Source: Ruminococcus sp.
GTDB lineage: Bacteria; Bacillota; Clostridia; Oscillospirales; Ruminococcaceae
DNA length: 56,713 bases
Direction: 5' to 3'
NCBI GenBank assembly: GCA_015066665.1
Contig: SVNX01000006.1
Location: 31,462-88,174, forward strand
The notes under the pieces were generated by a model, which made no database searches, was not told the DNA's origin, and was given only the letters and a program-made list of their open reading frames with translations. This document shows positions 9,236-16,194 of the stretch, piece after piece. The position numbers and the translations under genes were made by a program. Position 1 is the stretch's first letter; each line of letters starts with the position of its first letter.

Positions 9236-9425
9236 AAATTTGCCCCCACCCCCTAACCCCCTCCCCACAGGGGAGGGGGCTTTATGCCCGGGCCTTCGGC
9301 CCGGGCGCCCACTGGAGGACGAGCTTCGCCGTCCCCCAGCCCCCTCGTCCCTGGTACGAGCTTTGGCGTTCCTTCCGAATGCCCTCTGACTCGCTGCGTT
9401 CGGCATCTTCACGCCCCGGTACCGC
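9236..9425. repeat. GC-rich dispersed palindromic repeat (copy 1)
   Basis: The gene-free stretch 9090-9501 holds the lipoprotein promoter, this repeat and the rtcB terminator. The repeat contains CCCCTCCCC...GGGGAGGGGG, the perfect stem GCCCGGGCC/GGCCCGGGC, and a tail with GACTCGCTGCGTTCGGC. Related palindromes occur at six other intergenic places in the window. No coding frame is supported. Confidence 0.7.
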
Positions 9426-9455
9426 TTTGTATGCATCTCACTTCAGGAAAACACC

Positions 9456-9489
9456 GAAAAAAGCCGGAACTCTTCGGCTCCGGCTTTCT
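9456..9489 (-). terminator. Terminator of rtcB
   Basis: On the minus strand AGAAAGCCGGAG is complementary to CTCCGGCTTTT after a short loop and is followed by T residues, 13 bases past the rtcB stop. Confidence 0.88.
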
Positions 9490-9501
9490 GCATGCTTTCA
9501 C

Positions 9502-10731
9502 TCAGCCCTTCACGACGCCCACGGTGAACAGACGCTTGATGGGTTCTGTGAGGTCGGTCTGCTGTGCCATGACCTCGTCAATGTCCTTGTAGGCAAAGCG
9601 GCACTCCTCGGCGGCATCGGCCTTGTTGTGCTTGCCGAGTACTACGCCGTGCGCCTTCAGATCACACATGACCTGCTCGAGCGGGATCTCCTTCACCGCT
9701 GCCGTACGGGTGCGCAGACGTCCTGCACCATGGGAGGAGGAGCAGAAGCTCTCGGGATGCCCCTTGCCGCGGACAACATAGCTGTAGGAGCCCATTGCCC
9801 CCGGAATCACGGCATACTCGCCCTCCTGTGCCCGCACAGCCCCCTTACGATGCACCCAGACGTCCTCACCGAAATGGTTCTCCAGTGCCGCATAGTTGTG
9901 GTGGCAGTTGATTTCGCCGCTGAATTCGGTCTGCAGACCGGTGTATTTCTCCACATAGTGTGAAAAAATGTCCTTGACCTTCACGAGCATTGCGGCACGG
10001 TTCTCATAGGCAAAGTCCATGGACAGCTGCATCCAGTGCAGGTAACGCTGTCCCTCGTCCGTGTCGGTCGGCAGGAAGTGCAGCCCCCATGCGGGATCGG
10101 CGGCAGAATGCCAGCGGATGTTCAGTTCCTTGGCGATCCGGTTGAAATGCTGGCCGACGCAGTTGCCGAAGTGACGGCTGCCGGAATGGAGCATGATGGC
10201 ACACATGCCGTCATCATCGGTCTGGAGCTCGATAAAGTGATTGCCGCCGCCGAGCGTCCCGATCTGGAAATAGCCCTCCTGCAGCTCGGGGAGCAGTGCA
10301 GCATCCTTTTCATACAGCTGCAGCTCGGCCAAGGCTTTATCAAGAACAGCAGAGGGCTGGGCGGTACGGTGATGATTGAAGCCAGTGGGAATATTGCGCA
10401 GGATATCGCCAATAATGGCCTGCAGCAGAGTGCCGTTGCCGGTCATGGTCTCACGCAGGACGGCAACAGGAATATTCGTCTGGACAAAGCCCATGCCGCA
10501 GCCGATATCAACGCCGACAGCGTTCGGGATGACCACGTCTTTGCAGGCGATGACACCGCCGATGGGCATGCCCTTTCCGGGATGTGTATCGGGCATGAGG
10601 GCGATATGCCGGAAGGCAAAGGGGAGCTTTGACAGATGAATGGCCTGTTCGAGGCAGAGCCCCTCGACGCTCTCTCGGCCGGCGCACCAGATTTTAATGG
10701 GACGTGCGTGCTCTTCCTTATGTACAAACAT
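9502..10731 (-). CDS. rtcB: RtcB RNA ligase
   Basis: GTP- and Mn-dependent ligase joining RNA 2',3'-cyclic-phosphate or 3'-phosphate ends to 5'-OH ends; acts in tRNA or rRNA repair. The 409-residue protein carries the family motifs in order: GVDIGCGMGF (metal-binding Asp/Cys), GGGNHFIE, HSGSRHFG, and SHGAGR near the C-terminus with the guanylylated His. Start chosen at 10731 because AAGGAGG sits eight bases upstream; the longer frame adds an implausible tail. It lacks an archease partner here. It is divergent from two WYL-domain regulator genes, sharing a 198-base intergenic region. Confidence 0.95.
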   Translation of the reverse strand: MFVHKEEHARPIKIWCAGRESVEGLCLEQAIHLSKLPFAFRHIALMPDTHPGKGMPIGGVIACKDVVIPNAVGVDIGCGMGFVQTNIPVAVLRETMTGNGTLLQAIIGDILRNIPTGFNHHRTAQPSAVLDKALAELQLYEKDAALLPELQEGYFQIGTLGGGNHFIELQTDDDGMCAIMLHSGSRHFGNCVGQHFNRIAKELNIRWHSAADPAWGLHFLPTDTDEGQRYLHWMQLSMDFAYENRAAMLVKVKDIFSHYVEKYTGLQTEFSGEINCHHNYAALENHFGEDVWVHRKGAVRAQEGEYAVIPGAMGSYSYVVRGKGHPESFCSSSHGAGRLRTRTAAVKEIPLEQVMCDLKAHGVVLGKHNKADAAEECRFAYKDIDEVMAQQTDLTEPIKRLFTVGVVKG

Positions 10732-10867
10732 GATGGAATCCTCCTTGTGTTGTTGTGTTTTCGTTGTGCTTTCAGTATAGCATAGGGGAGGGGGCGCTGT
10801 CATGTAAAAAATGCTGCGAGGTGGAAGGGGGTCCTTATAAAAAACTCTGCGAACTCATTGCGGATGG

Positions 10868-10896
10868 TTGCATTTTATGGCGGATTCTGGTATGAT
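10868..10896 (+). promoter_or_regulatory. Promoter of the WYL regulator pair
   Basis: TTGCAT (10868-10873), 17 bases, TATGAT (10891-10896), followed by GGAGGAGGG before the start at 10930. The divergent rtcB promoter (TATACT around 10775-10780, minus strand) lies in the same intergenic region. Confidence 0.65.
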
Positions 10897-10929
10897 ATAG
10901 ATAGGAATTCGTACGGAGGAGGGAATACG

Positions 10930-12183
10930 ATGGGCAGCTTTTCCGAGCTGATCAAGAGCTTTGACAAAACCCGTGATTATATGCGGGATTTCTTTATCTA
11001 CGGCTGCAAGGTGCGGCAGGACTTCGGACGCAAGAGCGCCCGTACCTACGATGATGAGAAACGCCGTGTGGAAAGCTGGCTCGGCGATAGCCTGCGCTAT
11101 GGTACGACCGAGCGGGGACGGCAGGTTTCCATTTCTGTGGACAGCGGTCATGTTGCCGAGAATCCCCTCTATCGTGCCTATGCATCCAAGAGCTTCACGG
11201 ACAATGACATCCGTCTCCATTTCCTGCTGCTTGATCTGCTGGCGGAGGGGGAAGCGTTCGGTGTGCGGACACTGACCGAGCGGCTTGCCGCCGATTACGG
11301 TGCCGTGTTCGATGAGCAGACCGTCCGCGGCAAGCTGCGTGAATACACCGCCGAGGGCATTCTCATCAAGGAGAAACAGGGCCGCAGCGATGTGTTCCGC
11401 CTGACAAAGCACACGCCGCAGGGACTGTGTGCAGCGTTTGCGGGACTGTCCGATGCTCTGGCATTTTTCTCGGAATGCGGAGAGTTCAGCGTCATTGGTC
11501 ACACGCTGCTGCGTGCCGCCGGTCTGCGGAATGACAGCTTCCTCATGAAGCATAACTACATTGTACATACGCTTGAGGATGAAGTGCTGCTGCAGCTGGT
11601 ACAGGCGATTGCGGAGCAGCATTCTGTCTTTGTGGAGGGCTTTGAGGTACAGGATGAGGCACTCTGCACGGGCGTTCCGCTGCAGATCTATACTTCCGCC
11701 CAGACGGGACGACGCTGGCTCATTCTCTATCTGCCGAAGCTCCGGCGTTTCCGCTCCTACCGGCTTGATTTCATCCGCCGTGTGAAGGATATGGGCGCCT
11801 GTCCGGATTATGCGCATTATGCGGAGATGCTCCGCCGCAACAAGGACAAGTGCTTCGGCGTGTCCTTCGGGAGCCGCCGTGAGGAGGGCAGCCGCCGCAT
11901 CCGGATGGTGATTCAGGCAGATCCGCTGCGGGAGCCGTGGATTCCGGAACGTCTTGAGCGTGAAAAACGCTGCGGCACTGTGACACGGCTCGATGAGACG
12001 CACTATGCCTTCACAGCCGAGCTTTTCGATCCCGGTGAGATCATGGCTTGGCTCAAGACCTATATCGGCAGGATTACGTCATTTGAAAGCAGTCAGACAG
12101 AGGAGCGGCGCTTCTTCAGCGACATTGCCCGCATGCACCGCATGTACAACGAAAGGGGGGTGCAGGATGCAGATCTTCAGTGA
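10930..12183 (+). CDS. WYL-domain transcriptional regulator 1
   Basis: A 417-residue cytosolic regulator. The N-terminal third reads as a winged-helix region (FGVRTLTERLAADYG, then FDEQTVRGKLREYTAEGILI). The middle is a WYL ligand-binding domain: VPLQIYTSAQTGRRWLILYL followed by RFRSYRLDFIRRVK. The C-terminal WCX part includes REKRCGTV and AWLKTYIGRITSF. WYL domains sense small ligands or nucleic acids in defence and stress regulators. Start chosen by the strong ribosome site GGAGGAGGG. It overlaps the next gene by 17 bases and is divergent from rtcB, making rtcB its most obvious target; that target is an inference. Confidence 0.85.
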   Translation: MGSFSELIKSFDKTRDYMRDFFIYGCKVRQDFGRKSARTYDDEKRRVESWLGDSLRYGTTERGRQVSISVDSGHVAENPLYRAYASKSFTDNDIRLHFLLLDLLAEGEAFGVRTLTERLAADYGAVFDEQTVRGKLREYTAEGILIKEKQGRSDVFRLTKHTPQGLCAAFAGLSDALAFFSECGEFSVIGHTLLRAAGLRNDSFLMKHNYIVHTLEDEVLLQLVQAIAEQHSVFVEGFEVQDEALCTGVPLQIYTSAQTGRRWLILYLPKLRRFRSYRLDFIRRVKDMGACPDYAHYAEMLRRNKDKCFGVSFGSRREEGSRRIRMVIQADPLREPWIPERLEREKRCGTVTRLDETHYAFTAELFDPGEIMAWLKTYIGRITSFESSQTEERRFFSDIARMHRMYNERGVQDADLQ

Positions 12184-13159
12184 GATATACGGTGCCTATT
12201 TCCGCACGGCAGAGCGGCTTTTGTCACTTGGACACATCACGGACAGGGACATCCGCCGCATCATCGGGGAGGAGGCATTCCGTGATTCAATGCTCTTTCT
12301 GCCGCCGAAGCTCCGGCCGGACGGTGAGGGGTCATGGGGACTCTTACAGGCACAGCCCGAGGGCGGCTATGTCCCTGTGACGAAGCACGCACCGCCCGGA
12401 TTTGTTACACATTTACAGCTTTCGTGGCTGAAGTCGAAGCTCTCCGACCCGAGAATGCAGCTGTTTCTCGCACCGGAGACGCTGCGGGAGCTGGAGAAAG
12501 CACTTGCGGATGTGCCTGCACTGTACCCGCAGAATGCATTCCGCTGCTTTGATGTATTCCGTGATGGGGATCCCTATGATCTGCCGCTGTATCAGGCGCA
12601 TTTTCGTGAGATGCTGGCAGCGGTGCACACAAAGGAGATCCTGTCCATCCGCTTCCGCAGCGGAAAGGGTGCGGCGGTGCATGGCTTCTTCATCGTGCTC
12701 CGGCTGGAATATTCACGCAAGAACGATAAATTCCGTGCACTTTGCTGTCGTGTTGCGAACGATGGGACACGCACGGGAACGGGCATGCTCAACATCGGGC
12801 GAATTCACAGCATTGAGCGGACAGGACGCTTCGGCACGGAACCAATCGAGCTGGAGGAATGCCTGCAGAGCCGCCGCTGTACGGAGCCGGTTGTGGTGAA
12901 GGTGAAGCCGGAACGCAACGGCGTGGAGCGGTTTATGATGGAATTTGCATCGTTTCAGAAGGAAACCGAGCGTGATCCGGAGACGGGCATCTGCAAGGTG
13001 CGCCTCTGGTACGATGTGCAGGATGAGACGGAGCTGCTCATCCGGCTGCTGGGCTTCGGGCCTGTGGTAGAGATCCTCGGGCCGATGCCGTTTCGCCGTC
13101 AGGCGGCAGAGCGTGTGGCGAGACAGTATGCGCTGCTGACGCAGGGAAGGGACGCCTGA
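12167..13159 (+). CDS. WYL-domain protein 2
   Basis: A 330-residue protein starting at ATG 12167 inside the end of the preceding gene, with AAAGGGGGGTG as ribosome site. It carries a WYL-like core (AVHTKEILSIRFRSG, RLEYSRKNDKFRALC, LNIGRIHSIE) and a C-terminal WCX-like segment (VRLWYDVQDETELLIRLLGFGPVVEIL). The N-terminal part is shorter than in protein 1 and no clear helix-turn-helix is seen, so it may partner with protein 1. The 17-base overlap implies translational coupling and a fixed ratio. Confidence 0.8.
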   Translation: MQIFSEIYGAYFRTAERLLSLGHITDRDIRRIIGEEAFRDSMLFLPPKLRPDGEGSWGLLQAQPEGGYVPVTKHAPPGFVTHLQLSWLKSKLSDPRMQLFLAPETLRELEKALADVPALYPQNAFRCFDVFRDGDPYDLPLYQAHFREMLAAVHTKEILSIRFRSGKGAAVHGFFIVLRLEYSRKNDKFRALCCRVANDGTRTGTGMLNIGRIHSIERTGRFGTEPIELEECLQSRRCTEPVVVKVKPERNGVERFMMEFASFQKETERDPETGICKVRLWYDVQDETELLIRLLGFGPVVEILGPMPFRRQAAERVARQYALLTQGRDA

Positions 13160-13165
13160 GAGACG

Positions 13166-13285
13166 GAGCCTTGCCCCCACCGCCGGCTGATACCCTGTGG
13201 CGGCATCCCCCCCTCTCCCCCACGGGGGAGAGGGGGGGCTTTCGTGCAGGGGCGAAGCCCCCCACACACCCGGCATTTCCCCGGA
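13166..13285. repeat. GC-rich dispersed palindromic repeat (copy 2)
   Basis: Contains CCCCCTCTCCCCCACGGGGGAGAGGGGGG and GGGGCGAAGCCCCCC, the same type as at 9236. It lies between the WYL genes and the sigma factor gene. Confidence 0.65.
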
Positions 13286-13410
13286 ACATTCTGCGTCAGG
13301 AAATATTTTTCCTTCCGCATGCAAGCAATCCTTATCAAAACGGTACTTAATAGATGAAACCGGATTTCATTCCCCTGTACAGGTCGGATTTATACAGAAA
13401 GGAGGGTACT

Positions 13411-13968
13411 ATGGACGATCAGAATATTGTGGCATTGTTCCTGCAGCGTGCGGAAACAGCAATGTCCGAAACCCAGAAGAAATACAGCGGCCTGATTCTC
13501 AGTATCATCGGACGTATCCTGCATAGCCCCGAGGACGCACAGGAATGCGAAAATGATACCTATCTCGCCCTGTGGCAGAGCATCCCGCCCCATCAGCCGG
13601 ACAATTTCAAGGCCTATCTGGCTGCCATTGCACGCAATCAGGCCTATCACCGCTATCGCTATCTGCATGCGGAAAAACGTCATCCCGAGGCCGTCCTCTC
13701 CTTTGATGAGCTGGCCGGCTGCCTTGCCGATCAGACGGACGGCGGCATCAGTTACAGCGATGATGCACTGCGTGAAACCATCAATGCCTTCCTTGGTACA
13801 CTGAAACCAGAACCGCGGCGTATCTTCCTCCTGCGGTACTGGCAGTGCTGCAGCATCGCAGAAATCATGCGGATCTGCGGCATCAGCAAGAGCAAGGCCG
13901 AATCCAGTCTGTTCCGCACACGCAATCAGCTGCGGAAATTTCTGACAGAAAGAGGGTACATGGAATGA
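13411..13968 (+). CDS. ECF-type RNA polymerase sigma factor
   Basis: A 185-residue sigma-70 family protein with region 2 (ILHSPEDAQECENDTYLALWQSIPP, then YLAAIARNQAYHRYR) and region 4 (LKPEPRRIFLLRYWQCCSIAEIMRICGISKSKAESSLFRTRNQLRKFL), no region 1 or 3. It resembles the Clostridial ECF factors paired with large membrane proteins. Start at 13411 is set by GGAGG at 13400-13404. It overlaps the next gene by ATGA, the usual arrangement of sigma and anti-sigma genes. It probably directs an envelope regulon including itself. Confidence 0.9.
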   Translation: MDDQNIVALFLQRAETAMSETQKKYSGLILSIIGRILHSPEDAQECENDTYLALWQSIPPHQPDNFKAYLAAIARNQAYHRYRYLHAEKRHPEAVLSFDELAGCLADQTDGGISYSDDALRETINAFLGTLKPEPRRIFLLRYWQCCSIAEIMRICGISKSKAESSLFRTRNQLRKFLTERGYME

Positions 13969-16064
13969 ATCGAAATGAATTAGAACAAATGCTCACCCTT
14001 GTGGATGAGAAGTATATCGCCGAACTTGGCGAAAGTGAGGAAACCACATCCGATGTGACTGTGCAAAAGCCCGCCATCCGCCGGTTTATACCGTTTGCCG
14101 CCGCTGCCGCCGCCGTCTGTCTCTGCGTGGCAGGCGTGGGTCTGGCACAGCAGGGCGGTCTCAGGACGGGGACATCTGTACAGGAACCGGCATATCAACT
14201 GGTTTGGGATACTGGAGAACTTGTCTATGTGGATGCGGAGGAATCGGAGGTCAGTCATCTCACACCGCAGTCCATTGACCCGCCGCTGCTTCCCTTTGAT
14301 GAGGGGGAGAAATGGTATACAGAAGAGTACAGTTCGATGTTCCTCAATGAGAATGGCTTGCCCGTCAGAGTTTTTATCGAGCGGAAAAATGAGGAGAAGA
14401 GCCTGAAAATTACAATGGATGATACCCGTCATCCTTCGGTCTATCCCGTCGGCAAGCTGCATTGTGAGACACTGGAAGCTGAATATGGCTGCCCCGTGAT
14501 TCTTGGCATTGATCTGACAACGAATGAGAACGTACCTGCTTATCGCTTCTGTTTTGTCAGGAATGGAACGGGCTTTGTGATCCGTACAAGCGGATTTACG
14601 ATCGAAGAAGCCGAACGTATGGCAGCATCCCTTCTCAACAGCGATGTGACTGCCGCAGGTCTTTGTGGTTACGATGCTCCCGCCTCCACCCCCTATACCA
14701 TCGTCCGTGGTGACACCACCAATGTCGAGGTCGTGGATTACAAGTTCACAGCGGGCGGCGAGACGCTCACTTATCAGAATCCCGTGCTGCCGATTTACAA
14801 TTTCCCCTATGCTTCATCGGATATGACCGTGTATCTCAACGTCGGCGGCGGTGTCTCCTCGGCTTGTGTCGGACTCTATGAGGAGGGAAAGCAGTTCCTC
14901 TGCCGCATCAATGATAAGGGCACACTCTACCCGACTTATTTTGCAGAGGATGTGGCAGCCCGCAATATCGCCGCTGAAAGCCTCACGGATGCAGTCGTGC
15001 TTTATGTCTATGATGCATCCTTTATCGATGATACAGAGCACTATCCCGGCTGGGAGGATAAAGCACATTATCAGGTTTACTGCATGACAAACGGCATCGG
15101 GTACAGTATCGACGCCTTCGGCTGCACCGAGCAGGAAGCTGTTGATTTTGCATGGGAGCTTTGCGGTGTAAGCGGAATACAGCTCTATGCGGACAATAAG
15201 GACGCCGGTGACGACAGCCTGTATTTCCAGCGTGAGGAAAGCATGCCGCTCAGTCCGGCATTCGACCCGCAGAGCCTCACAAGCGACATCGTGACAGAAT
15301 CCAGATTTGATCTGGCCTTTGACACGGTGCCCTTTACCGGCAATGACTGCATTTTCTATCTTGACAGCACGGGCCGGACGCTGAGCGCAGACATGAAGCT
15401 CTATAATGATGCAGGGCAGTGGGCAAGAATCCTGATCAGTGCGGTGCCCGGCATGTTTACCGAGGGACAGCTCGAAGAACCGGGCAGCGTGGAACGTGAC
15501 AGCGTGCGTCTGTATGGCTGCCATCCGCAGGAGAACTACGCCGAGCTGTGCTTCGGCATCGAAAACGTGGACTGCTTCATCCAGACCTTTGGTCTGTCCG
15601 AGAAGGAAGCGGTGAATCTGGCGGACAATCTCATTGTCAGCATCCGTTATGAGCTGGAGCGGAAGCATTGCCCGTTCGGCGATCTCCACGACAGCAGACT
15701 GCTGCTGGGTTCTGCCGCCTATGTGCCGCAGCTTCTGCAGCCGGATGCGGAGATGACCCGTACATTGGCCGATGCCTTCGCTTCCGTATCGTGGCGTGAA
15801 TTTGAGCGTGACGGACAGTATCCGGACGGCCAGTGCGAGATGGTCTTTGTATACAATGGCGGCTCGCCGTTCCGTCTGACCTTCTACAGCGATCTGACTG
15901 TGGACATGGAGCATGACGGCAGCGTTGTGTCCTATATCATCGAGGAGGACACCGCCCACAGAGCCGTGCGTGAAGCACTGCAGACCGATCAGGCCGCCAC
16001 CATGCTGGTGGATTGTGAGATGGAGAACCTGACGCCCGAGGGCGTATGGATCGGGAGAGAATGA
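13965..16064 (+). CDS. Large membrane-anchored probable anti-sigma factor
   Basis: A 699-residue protein coupled by ATGA to the sigma factor. The first 35 or so residues are cytosolic (MNRNELEQMLTLVDEKYIAEL), then comes one transmembrane helix (about residues 40-58, Ala/Val/Cys rich), then a large extracellular region. Several extracytoplasmic repeats end in a helix of the type 'FGxTEQEAVDFAxEL' / 'GLSEKEAVNLADNL' / 'GFTIEEAERMAASL', indicating at least three copies of one fold. The organisation is typical of DUF4179-like anti-sigma proteins, although the exact family was not recognised. The ectodomain presumably senses an external signal and releases the sigma factor. Confidence 0.7.
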   Translation: MNRNELEQMLTLVDEKYIAELGESEETTSDVTVQKPAIRRFIPFAAAAAAVCLCVAGVGLAQQGGLRTGTSVQEPAYQLVWDTGELVYVDAEESEVSHLTPQSIDPPLLPFDEGEKWYTEEYSSMFLNENGLPVRVFIERKNEEKSLKITMDDTRHPSVYPVGKLHCETLEAEYGCPVILGIDLTTNENVPAYRFCFVRNGTGFVIRTSGFTIEEAERMAASLLNSDVTAAGLCGYDAPASTPYTIVRGDTTNVEVVDYKFTAGGETLTYQNPVLPIYNFPYASSDMTVYLNVGGGVSSACVGLYEEGKQFLCRINDKGTLYPTYFAEDVAARNIAAESLTDAVVLYVYDASFIDDTEHYPGWEDKAHYQVYCMTNGIGYSIDAFGCTEQEAVDFAWELCGVSGIQLYADNKDAGDDSLYFQREESMPLSPAFDPQSLTSDIVTESRFDLAFDTVPFTGNDCIFYLDSTGRTLSADMKLYNDAGQWARILISAVPGMFTEGQLEEPGSVERDSVRLYGCHPQENYAELCFGIENVDCFIQTFGLSEKEAVNLADNLIVSIRYELERKHCPFGDLHDSRLLLGSAAYVPQLLQPDAEMTRTLADAFASVSWREFERDGQYPDGQCEMVFVYNGGSPFRLTFYSDLTVDMEHDGSVVSYIIEEDTAHRAVREALQTDQAATMLVDCEMENLTPEGVWIGRE

Positions 16065-16069
16065 AGGGG

Positions 16070-16133
16070 CACATAAGCCTGACCCCATCCCCGCTCAGGG
16101 GCGAGCTGACTCCGCCCCTGAACCCCCATAAAG
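16070..16133. repeat. GC-rich dispersed repeat (copy 3, short)
   Basis: CCCCTCAG..., AGGGGCG...CGCCCCTGA and AACCCCC between the anti-sigma gene and the convergent GH9 gene. Shorter than the other copies. Confidence 0.45.
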
Positions 16134-16142
16134 AACGAAAAG

Positions 16143-16179
16143 AAAACGCTTCCGATGCATCACACATCGGAAGCGTTTT
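16143..16179. terminator. Bidirectional terminator between the anti-sigma and GH9 genes
   Basis: AAAACGCTTCCGATG is complementary to CATCGGAAGCGTTTT across a short loop, with A- and T-tracts on both sides. Confidence 0.9.
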
Positions 16180-16194
16180 GGTATTTCTGTTCTG

